Assembly (NCBI GenBank): GCA_044228245.1
Contig: JBGAVG010000001.1
Span: 1-64,000 of the forward strand
Direction of reading: 5' to 3'
From: Methylotenera_A sp044228245
Lineage (GTDB): Bacteria > Pseudomonadota > Gammaproteobacteria > Burkholderiales > Methylophilaceae
DNA length: 64,000 bases
Below are positions 1 to 6,555 of the stretch, piece by piece. The notes under the pieces were generated by a model. The model saw nothing but the letters and a program-made list of their open reading frames with translations. It was not told the origin of the DNA and ran no database searches. Positions within the stretch are counted from its first letter, which is position 1. Each line of letters begins with the position of its first letter. The position numbers and the translations under genes were made by a program.

Positions 1-68
1 GCTTGGTGGTGTTGCACTAAATCAGCTTGACCTTGCTGATTTTTAGTATGTTGAGTATCGTCAGGCAT
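1..68 (-). CDS. Start of the next transfer gene, probably VirB11 ATPase (partial)
   Basis: An ATG on the minus strand at 68-66 shares one base with the virB10 stop (TAATG). It opens a frame that stays open to the window edge and begins MPDDTQHTKNQQ. In VirB operons the gene after virB10 is normally virB11, the hexameric ATPase that powers pilus assembly and substrate transfer. Only 22 codons are present and no ATPase motif can be seen, so the identity rests on gene order alone. Confidence 0.5.
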   Translation of the reverse strand, partial: MPDDTQHTKNQQGQADLVQHHQ

Positions 69-1330
69 TATTGCTTATCCCTAACGCTCATGCTGTCGTT
101 AGCTTCTAACTGATACACCTCACTAAAATCTAAATCACGCGCCACCACAATCGCCACACGTTCGCCTTGATTTTTAGTGAGCGTGGGCGGAATATTGATA
201 CTTTGTTTCAACACTTGGCTGGCCAAGTCATTGCCTACAGATTGGGTGTTTGAGAAACTTGCGCTGGCAATATTGCTGCTGGCATTGCTATTTTTAGCGG
301 TTTCATAAGCAACCAAATCTTTAAAGCTGGACATCAAGAACGCTGAGCCAATACGCTCCAACCAGTGCTTATCTACATCCCCATCAAAACCACCGCGACC
401 GAGCGCATCTGTGCCCAATGAATCTAGCGCAATCACCACACCTTCAGGCGTTTTGATTCTGTCCCATAACACACGTAATCTGGTATCGCCATGCTTAAGC
501 CCCGTATATTCACCTGTAAGCAATGAGCCACGCTCGACTAGCACTACTTTGCCATTATCTGAATAACTATTACTGGTAGTGGTGCAAGTCACCATGCCTG
601 GATTAGAGGAGTTAATTGCAGTATTGAGTGCGCAATCAAATTCATTGCCTTTGGCTAACACGTAATTGCGGTTTCCCAGTAGCCTTGCCTTGGTTTTAGG
701 AGTGTATGTGGGTGTTAATTGCATACCGTCTGGGTTAGAGCGTGTGGATTTGTCAAACGCACCCTCACTTTCGACCTCTTGGCTCAAGGGTCTTGCTACC
801 CTACTGTTGTTTGTGTTTTGCTTGTACAGACCTTGATTAGCAGTACCTGTTGCTACAGCTAACTGCGACTCGTCTTGCTCTGGCAGGATGTCAGCATCAT
901 AGCGGCTTGGGTTTGGTTTAACTGTAACAGTTTGCCCGTGTTGCATTTGTTGATTATTGGGTACTACGCCTATCGGTGTAACACCCATATTTGCGTTATC
1001 AGGCATCGGTGTTGTCTGACCCTGCATTTCTGCTGGTTTAAGCAGCGTACCTTCGCCTTCGGCACCCATTGGCTTAATTGTGTTTTCTGCGATAAATTTA
1101 TGTGACTTTTGTGGTGCTTTGTTGGCTAATAGGTGGGCTTGATAGCGCGAGTATGCGAAATAGCCTGCACTGCCGAATAACAGTGGAATCGCTAACATAA
1201 ATAGCATTGCGCCCCAATTTTTTCTGGCAGTGTAAGCTTGATCAATACTGGTTTTATGTGACCCCTTGCGTAGCTCCATCTCATCAGTTGAGTTTAGTTG
1301 CTTGTCGTTATGCTCTATGGTATTAGTCAT
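68..1330 (-). CDS. virB10: VirB10-type conjugation channel protein
   Basis: VirB10/TrbI proteins span the periplasm of type IV secretion systems, linking the inner membrane to the outer-membrane pore. This 420-residue protein has a cytoplasmic N-terminus, one membrane segment at about residues 40-60, a long polar linker rich in Pro, Gln and Asn (about 70-220), and a C-terminal TrbI-like beta domain. That domain contains LLGNRNYVLAKG, DNGKVVLVERGSLLTGEY and RLRVLWDRIKTPEGV. The length is normal. It follows virB9 with a 2-base gap and overlaps the next gene by one base, so it is translated within the transfer operon. Confidence 0.95.
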   Translation of the reverse strand: MTNTIEHNDKQLNSTDEMELRKGSHKTSIDQAYTARKNWGAMLFMLAIPLLFGSAGYFAYSRYQAHLLANKAPQKSHKFIAENTIKPMGAEGEGTLLKPAEMQGQTTPMPDNANMGVTPIGVVPNNQQMQHGQTVTVKPNPSRYDADILPEQDESQLAVATGTANQGLYKQNTNNSRVARPLSQEVESEGAFDKSTRSNPDGMQLTPTYTPKTKARLLGNRNYVLAKGNEFDCALNTAINSSNPGMVTCTTTSNSYSDNGKVVLVERGSLLTGEYTGLKHGDTRLRVLWDRIKTPEGVVIALDSLGTDALGRGGFDGDVDKHWLERIGSAFLMSSFKDLVAYETAKNSNASSNIASASFSNTQSVGNDLASQVLKQSINIPPTLTKNQGERVAIVVARDLDFSEVYQLEANDSMSVRDKQ

Positions 1331-1332
1331 GA

Positions 1333-2220
1333 TTATTCTGTCACCTGACGTGATACGCCTAAGGTCACCGTGCCATTTTTAGGGCTAACATCTTCAATAT
1401 CGTAGGCATCATTCCAAACACCCACCACTTGCTTGCTTAAACGCAGGACATAGTGTTTTGCCATACCATGAATGACGATAGTATCTTTACTTTCGCCCTC
1501 CATATGGGTATTCACCATGGATTCATCCCCATCGGCGGTGACGCGAAATACCGCTGGAATTTCGCGGTGATTCGGAATCTTAAGATAAGTAAAATTACCA
1601 TCATCCCATGCTGCCGTGGGTGCAATTTCATCTGAATTAGTCATCACCTGCATGCTGTATTGCGTGTTGCGTACTGCTTGTGGTGCGGCTTGCAACTGTT
1701 TTACTTTGGCTTTGTTGATGGCCTCAATTTGTGCTGGCGTTAATGGTGCGACTTCGGCATTCGGCTTAGGGTAAGTATAAGCAATGCGCCAAGTGCCTTT
1801 ATCTGAGCTGTGGTCTTTGAGTACCTGTAAATCAAAGGCATAGCTACGCCTATCCGTTTTAACGACAAGATTGCTATCATGGGCATTCTTTTTAGGTTTT
1901 AATAGAATGAAGTTGCTGCCCACTTTGGCTGAAGTAATCCAATTATCGGTATCGCCGCCGCCTACACCATCCTTCACAATATGTTCATCCGCTTCTAAAT
2001 CAATATGGGTAGCAAAGCCACGCTTGGCTTTAATCATGGTGACTTGATTCATATCGTAAGGAATGAGCTGTACTGGGTTTGCTATGCTTTCACTGACTTG
2101 AGCATTGGCTTGCGCGAAACTAATGATACTTACTGAGGCAAGAACAGCTAACTTGATAGCGTTGAGCGTTAATTTAGTACGTACTAAATTTATGGCTGCT
2201 TGATTGATTGTAGACTTCAT
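1333..2220 (-). CDS. virB9: VirB9-type outer-membrane core protein
   Basis: VirB9 forms the outer-membrane ring of the T4SS core complex together with VirB7 and VirB10. The 295-residue product has an N-terminal signal peptide (hydrophobic stretch about 22-37, probable cleavage after ANA near residue 40) and the VirB9/CagX features TYPKPN, FTYLKIP and REIPAVF in the C-terminal half. The start overlaps the virB8 stop by 4 bases, indicating translational coupling. No VirB7 lipoprotein is found next to it, although VirB7 usually partners this protein. Confidence 0.95.
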   Translation of the reverse strand: MKSTINQAAINLVRTKLTLNAIKLAVLASVSIISFAQANAQVSESIANPVQLIPYDMNQVTMIKAKRGFATHIDLEADEHIVKDGVGGGDTDNWITSAKVGSNFILLKPKKNAHDSNLVVKTDRRSYAFDLQVLKDHSSDKGTWRIAYTYPKPNAEVAPLTPAQIEAINKAKVKQLQAAPQAVRNTQYSMQVMTNSDEIAPTAAWDDGNFTYLKIPNHREIPAVFRVTADGDESMVNTHMEGESKDTIVIHGMAKHYVLRLSKQVVGVWNDAYDIEDVSPKNGTVTLGVSRQVTE

Positions 2221-2990
2221 GGTGCGGATACTCCGTTAGCGGCTTGTGACGTGCCGTTAGCTGATGGTGATAAAGACTGAGGGGCGTTAATAATAGGTGC
2301 AGCAACTGCTGCGCCTTTTTCTTCTCTGTCGACCACATAGCCTGTGACCTTGAATCCATAAGGATTGGCATCAAGGTCTTTTTGTAATGTGAGTAGTGAA
2401 GGTTTTTCGTAAACATAAGTAATTGAGGCAATGTATTTGCCTGCAATTTCTGTGTCGTAGCCACGCTCGCGCGTGGTACGCTCATACCGAATGATGGCAG
2501 TACCCTGCGCGCCTGGCGGCAATGTCGTTGAAACGATGTGAATACGACGTTCTGTGTAATTACCGAGTTGTTTATCAAGCGCATTATCGTGACCAAACAT
2601 GGCGCGATAGTTTTTGAGTACATCGCCAGCAGATAAAGCCAAAGTACGCTCATAGTCACTTTGTAACAGCATCCAGTTATAGCGTTCACGCGTGTTCACA
2701 TACTCTTCGACCCAATGCCTATCGGCTGCTTCATTCAAACTAGCTGGTTTGTAACCTGTGGTATCTACCAATTGCGCTTCACCTGTGACTTTATCGACCA
2801 AGAAAGTCATCGGGATGACTTTATAAAATGGCAGCATAAATACCAAACCAGTTATCGCTAACACGGCCAATAATGTCATTATTTTGGTTATATTCCATGC
2901 TCTAACCTCAGACTGATGCAGCGCAATGGCAGTGGAAGCCTCCCAATTGAGGGCTTGTTGGTGAATGTCTTTTTTGTGATTAAATAGCAT
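2217..2990 (-). CDS. virB8: VirB8-type inner-membrane assembly factor
   Basis: VirB8 is a bitopic inner-membrane protein that nucleates T4SS assembly. The 257-residue product has a cytoplasmic start, one membrane helix at about 36-56, then a periplasmic VirB8 fold with FLVDKVTGEAQLVDT, HWVEEYVNTRERYN and the aromatic/Gly-rich segment ending NPYGFKVTGYVVDRE. The last roughly 30 residues form an Ala/Pro/Asn/Ser-rich tail beyond the usual fold. It lies between virB6 and virB9 and overlaps virB9 by 4 bases. Confidence 0.95.
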   Translation of the reverse strand: MLFNHKKDIHQQALNWEASTAIALHQSEVRAWNITKIMTLLAVLAITGLVFMLPFYKVIPMTFLVDKVTGEAQLVDTTGYKPASLNEAADRHWVEEYVNTRERYNWMLLQSDYERTLALSAGDVLKNYRAMFGHDNALDKQLGNYTERRIHIVSTTLPPGAQGTAIIRYERTTRERGYDTEIAGKYIASITYVYEKPSLLTLQKDLDANPYGFKVTGYVVDREEKGAAVAAPIINAPQSLSPSANGTSQAANGVSAP

Positions 2991-3047
2991 GCTGTTTACC
3001 TAGTGAGGAGTTTGATAAAAGTTGTTTTAGTGTTTTCATGGTGCTGG

Positions 3048-4160
3048 TTATCTATTCCGATAACGTGAAGCGATTGTATGGGCTGAGTGTCTTAAGCCTT
3101 GGCCAACAGTTTGTGTGGCTCGCCCTGCCAGCGGAGCACCTTTACCCAAATTCGCGCTAAAGCTGCTATTGTTTTCTATTTTTCCGCCAGCACTGCCTCC
3201 ACCTTTACCACCACCCCGCATGGCGGCAAAGGTCATTTTTGCGATTTGTGCGGTGGCTAAGGCCAAACCTAAGCCACTGGCATTGTCGCCACCTCCCACT
3301 AAGCTATTGGCAATGTTGTCTAGCTTAGTAAACAAGTAGGCAAACAGACACATCACCACCATCAGACTGAATATTGCTTTCAGTGCTGCCGCTTGTTTCG
3401 CGCCAACGAATGCGGCTGATTGATCCGTATTAAAGCCTAGGTGAACGATGTATCCGTTGACAATCACAAACACCAATCCCAAAAATATCATCATGAAGAG
3501 TTGCAAAAGCAAGATGTAAACAATCTTGTTTTTCCAACCATCAAAGAAATTCTTGCTGGGTTCAAACGCTAATGCACCGATGAATAGTGGACCTACTGCC
3601 AACACTAAGCTGAGCGTTAGCAGGTTAGTGAAAAAAATAATGCCAACCGCACCAAACAAAATAAGGACACAAATTAAATACAAATTAGCCACGATACTGA
3701 GTGCAATACCACTTGCCACATCAAGAATATTTAGCTTCATTCTCGCTGCGACAAGGTCATTGAAAGGTGTTAGCAGTTGGTTAAAATTGCAATCTAGCGC
3801 ATTGAACATAGCGGCATCACCAGTCCCTGTAACAGGACATGCACCGCCACCAGTTGTCGAAACAGCAACAGAACTCATTAAGTTTGCGCTGACCGTTTTG
3901 ACGGTACCGATGACTTCAGCCTGATAGACGCCTGCACTACACGCGATAAATAGAATCATAGCCATTTTGGCTGAACGCCATACTATGGTACTGATTGGCT
4001 CACGCACTTCGCCACGCATCACAGCAAAACCTACAAATAGGTAGTACAGCGTTAATGCAGATAAAGCGATTGCAGCCACATAAATGCTTAATTGTGCGGA
4101 CACTTGATTTACAAAGTGGTCTACGTAAGAGAAAAATGTACCGCCGATGTAGTTAAACAT
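3048..4160 (-). CDS. virB6: VirB6-type polytopic inner-membrane protein
   Basis: VirB6/TrbL proteins line the inner-membrane part of the transfer channel. The 370-residue product has at least six hydrophobic segments between residues 20 and 285, including the VirB6-typical stretch FGAVGIIFFTNLLTLSLVLA followed by GPLFIGALAFEPSKNFFDGW. It ends in a Gly-rich, polar cytoplasmic tail (about 310-370). It is the first transfer gene downstream of the oppositely oriented toxin-antitoxin pair, so its expression must come from read-through past that pair or from an unrecognised local promoter. Confidence 0.93.
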   Translation of the reverse strand: MFNYIGGTFFSYVDHFVNQVSAQLSIYVAAIALSALTLYYLFVGFAVMRGEVREPISTIVWRSAKMAMILFIACSAGVYQAEVIGTVKTVSANLMSSVAVSTTGGGACPVTGTGDAAMFNALDCNFNQLLTPFNDLVAARMKLNILDVASGIALSIVANLYLICVLILFGAVGIIFFTNLLTLSLVLAVGPLFIGALAFEPSKNFFDGWKNKIVYILLLQLFMMIFLGLVFVIVNGYIVHLGFNTDQSAAFVGAKQAAALKAIFSLMVVMCLFAYLFTKLDNIANSLVGGGDNASGLGLALATAQIAKMTFAAMRGGGKGGGSAGGKIENNSSFSANLGKGAPLAGRATQTVGQGLRHSAHTIASRYRNR

Positions 4161-4195
4161 GGTGTACCTTTGTTGTTACCGTTGATATAAACTGC

Positions 4196-4223
4196 TTGAC
4201 ATAGTACGTCTTTGACGTATAAT
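4196..4223 (+). promoter_or_regulatory. Toxin-antitoxin promoter with internal operator
   Basis: TTGACA (4196-4201) and TATAAT (4218-4223) are both perfect sigma70 hexamers separated by 16 bases. The spacer and first -10 bases hold a perfect inverted repeat, TACGTC-TTT-GACGTA (4205-4219), well placed to bind the antitoxin for autorepression. Transcription should start about 7 bases after the -10 box, that is near 4230. The ATG at 4231 is therefore at or almost at the 5' end of the message, so the transcript would be leaderless or nearly so. Confidence 0.8.
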
Positions 4224-4230
4224 GCCCGTC

Positions 4231-4554
4231 ATGTACACTTTTATTGAGCTGCCTATATTCACCCGTTATGCAGTTGATTACTTTAGCGATGATGCGTTGG
4301 CAGAATTGCAAGCCTCTATTGCTAAAAATCCAAAACAAGGTGATGTAATACCTGGCACAAATGGTGTACGTAAATTGCGATGGTCTAGGGCTGGCATGGG
4401 AAAACGCGGTGGCGTGCGCGTCATTTACTTTGTACAAGATGCTTTGGGACGTATTTGGTTGTTGACGGTATACGCCAAAAGTAGTCAAGAAAACATTGCT
4501 GTTTCTACTTTGAATCGATTGAAAGAGGTGGCTGAAAATGCAGAAATTATCTGA
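4231..4554 (+). CDS. Type II toxin, RelE/HigB superfamily
   Basis: The 107-residue product resembles RelE/HigB-type mRNA interferases that cleave mRNA at the ribosome. The family pattern is visible in KNPKQGDVIPGTNGVRKLRW, the basic stretch GMGKRGGVRVIYF and the hydrophobic strand RIWLLTVYAK. An in-frame ATG at 4222 lies inside the -10 hexamer, so the ATG at 4231 is preferred. It overlaps its antitoxin gene by 17 bases. The pair points opposite to the surrounding transfer genes and probably stabilises the element; the exact target is not shown by the sequence. Confidence 0.88.
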   Translation: MYTFIELPIFTRYAVDYFSDDALAELQASIAKNPKQGDVIPGTNGVRKLRWSRAGMGKRGGVRVIYFVQDALGRIWLLTVYAKSSQENIAVSTLNRLKEVAENAEII

Positions 4555-4864
4555 AGAAAAATTATTAGCACGTGATGCAAAACGTGACCTAAATGCTGAA
4601 CTATTGGAATCTATAAACGACCTAAAAGCTGGCAAAGTGGGGCGAGTATCCGTTGTTACGCGCACAGGGCAAGTCATTGAATCGCCTGTTGCCAAGGCGC
4701 GCATTGCTACGCACATGACACAGTTACAATTTGCTACTTTAATGGGCGTATCTGTGCGTACTTTACAAGAGTGGGAGCAAGGACGACGCTCACCTAGTGG
4801 TGCGGCTAAAACGCTACTCAAAATAGCCGAACTTAACCCTAAAGCACTCATAGCGGTCGCTTGA
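4538..4864 (+). CDS. HTH antitoxin, HigA-like
   Basis: This 108-residue protein carries an XRE-type helix-turn-helix in its C-terminal half (TQLQFATLMGVSVRTLQEWE, then QGRRSPSGAAKTLLKIA), as in antitoxins of HigB/RelE-type toxins. The N-terminal part (about 1-60) would contact the toxin. It starts 17 bases before the toxin stop, so the two are translationally coupled in the toxin-first order typical of higBA. It is likely to bind the inverted repeat in the promoter at 4205-4219. The naming is by family resemblance only. Confidence 0.88.
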   Translation: MQKLSEEKLLARDAKRDLNAELLESINDLKAGKVGRVSVVTRTGQVIESPVAKARIATHMTQLQFATLMGVSVRTLQEWEQGRRSPSGAAKTLLKIAELNPKALIAVA

Positions 4865-4900
4865 TTAAAATAAGATTTCATTTTTTATCTAAAATTGCAC

Positions 4901-5182
4901 TTAGTTGAAATTAGCTATTGGTTGAGGTGCAGATGTAGGTTTTCCTCTATCTTCTAGCGTGGCGTTTGCTTGTAATTCATGTAAAGCCTGCAAGGCATAC
5001 ATGCAGTTGGGTGTTAGGCTGCGCTCAGCAGGGTTTTCGCTGCACCAATCACTTATCTTTTTATAGAGCGCAGGCTCTTTCAATAACTCCTGCACTGTGA
5101 AAGTCTTTTGCGAGTCAGTTTTGTCTTGCCCAGAACACGCCGTTAATAAAACTGCCGTAAGCGTAATAAGTGTTAGTTTCAT
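4901..5182 (-). CDS. eexN: EexN-like entry-exclusion lipoprotein
   Basis: The 93-residue product begins with a lipoprotein signal ending LLTAC (lipidation Cys16), so it should sit in a membrane. Its body (TVQELLKEPALYKKISDWC, then NPAERSLTPNCMYALQAL) matches the EexN family pattern of a VxELLxxP start and two spaced cysteines. EexN proteins block redundant conjugation into cells already carrying the element. The ATG at 5182 is chosen over an ATG at 5266 because it places the lipobox correctly and avoids overlap with virB5. The position virB5-eex-virB6 is as in IncN plasmids. Its last 17 residues closely resemble the end of VirB5. Confidence 0.88.
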   Translation of the reverse strand: MKLTLITLTAVLLTACSGQDKTDSQKTFTVQELLKEPALYKKISDWCSENPAERSLTPNCMYALQALHELQANATLEDRGKPTSAPQPIANFN

Positions 5183-5210
5183 GATGCAAATTCCCTTATT
5201 GATAGCTTGG

Positions 5211-5915
5211 TTAATCCCAATTGGTAATCGGTTCTGGTGCAGAAATAGGATTGCCTCTATCCTCAATCGTGGCCTTTACTTGCGCATCTTGTTTAGCCTG
5301 TTGCAATAACTTGTTTTGTATTTCAGCAAGCTGTGCGCCCAGCTGCATTTGCACCACGGTGTTTTGAATCTTGGCTTGTTCGCCTGCCATACGGGCTTGC
5401 AGTTCGGCAATGGCTTTAGGGTCGTCTGTATTGCTGATCTGATCAATTAAGCCCTGTATCTGCGTTTGCTCAGTAGTGGCGGTATCGTAGGCTTTTTCGT
5501 AATTGTCACGGTCTATGTAGTGTTTTTTAACTTCTGCTTGGCACATGACAAAAAACTCACCCGTTTGCCCGTTACAAACATCCATGGATTGCACGGGTCG
5601 CATCATTTGGCTATACACTTTTTGTGCATCAGCGGGTAAATATTGGCGTAAATTAGGATCGTTTAATACCGCGCCGAAGCCACGTTTCCCCGTCATGGAC
5701 TGATATTGTGCAAGTTGTTGTGCGTATTGCTCTTTCATGGCTTGCAGCTGCTTACCCCATTGCACAATATTCTCGAGCGTATTAGCAAGATTCGCGGCAT
5801 CAATAACAGGAATGCCGCCTGCATTGGCAGGCGCAATACTGACTTGTAAGCTGATCGCAAGAGTTAGCGTAATAACGAATGCTTTAATATTCGGTTTTAA
5901 GTGTTGTTTTTTCAT
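5211..5915 (-). CDS. virB5: VirB5-type minor pilin
   Basis: VirB5 proteins are secreted minor pilus subunits that act in recipient contact. The 234-residue product has a signal peptide with likely cleavage after residue 32 (PANA), then GGIPVIDAANLANTLEN and a long Gln-rich alpha-helical region (about 50-215), as in the P-type T4SS VirB5/TrbJ group. The C-terminus EDRGNPISAPEPITNWD is nearly repeated at the end of the adjacent EexN lipoprotein. It lies between trbM and eexN in the operon. Confidence 0.9.
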   Translation of the reverse strand: MKKQHLKPNIKAFVITLTLAISLQVSIAPANAGGIPVIDAANLANTLENIVQWGKQLQAMKEQYAQQLAQYQSMTGKRGFGAVLNDPNLRQYLPADAQKVYSQMMRPVQSMDVCNGQTGEFFVMCQAEVKKHYIDRDNYEKAYDTATTEQTQIQGLIDQISNTDDPKAIAELQARMAGEQAKIQNTVVQMQLGAQLAEIQNKLLQQAKQDAQVKATIEDRGNPISAPEPITNWD

Positions 5916-5953
5916 GATATTTATCCTCGGTATTTTTTATATCAACAATTAAA

Positions 5954-6541
5954 TCAATCAACCCAATGACCACAAGTTTGGGTGCTGTTTTGGCCGTTTC
6001 CACCAGTGAAGCCACTTAGAAATCTCCCGCTATTGTTTGAATTACTACCCATGAAGTTATTAAATGGCCAATACGTTTGTGACTGCGTCACCACATAATG
6101 TGCACCGTTGTGTAAGTCGGTATATGCATGGCCTTCATAGGCTGAGCAGTACGCAGGCTTAATGCCTTGAATGCAGCCTTGCAAGCCATTGGTATAAGCG
6201 ATGAGCGTCGCATTCAGTGAGGCTGCATCACAACGTCCTGCGCCATTGGCAATCGCATTGACCAAGCTTTTCATTTGTGGTGTTTCTGATGAAACAGGAC
6301 ATAGATTTAAAAAGTTGATGCGGCCTTGTATGGTGTCGCTGAAATCATCAAAATCAATACTGAAATATTCATTCAGAGATGGCGAACATTCGCCTGGAGG
6401 CGAACCTGTAGAAAGACAAAGGATGGCTTCACAGGCTAATTTAACCTTACCTGTGAGTTCGCCATCATCAGCATGAGCAATACCCATTGCAAGTGTGGTT
6501 AGCAAGATGGCGGGTAATCTTAAATGGTGACGTATTGTCAT
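5954..6541 (-). CDS. trbM: TrbM/KikA-type conjugation protein
   Basis: The 195-residue product has a signal peptide (cleavage near AHA, residue 24). It follows with the TrbM family signature: LTGKVKLACEAILCLSTG, then GECSPSLNEYFSI and RINFLNLCP, with several conserved cysteines suited to periplasmic disulfides. TrbM/KikA proteins are small exported factors encoded with P- and N-type transfer regions; their exact role in mating-pair formation is not well defined. It sits between virB4 and virB5 with short gaps on each side. Confidence 0.88.
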   Translation of the reverse strand: MTIRHHLRLPAILLTTLAMGIAHADDGELTGKVKLACEAILCLSTGSPPGECSPSLNEYFSIDFDDFSDTIQGRINFLNLCPVSSETPQMKSLVNAIANGAGRCDAASLNATLIAYTNGLQGCIQGIKPAYCSAYEGHAYTDLHNGAHYVVTQSQTYWPFNNFMGSNSNNSGRFLSGFTGGNGQNSTQTCGHWVD

Positions 6542-6555
6542 AATGAAATTCCTTA

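Noticed and set aside
2174..2689. A 171-codon frame on the minus strand
   Set aside because: It lies inside virB8 in another frame on the same strand; virB8 and virB9 have clear family signatures there.
4153..4881. A 242-codon minus-strand frame between virB6 and eexN, possibly a missing transfer gene
   Set aside because: It is antisense to the toxin-antitoxin pair, shows no recognisable domain and overlaps the virB6 start. The plus-strand genes have a perfect promoter and family motifs.
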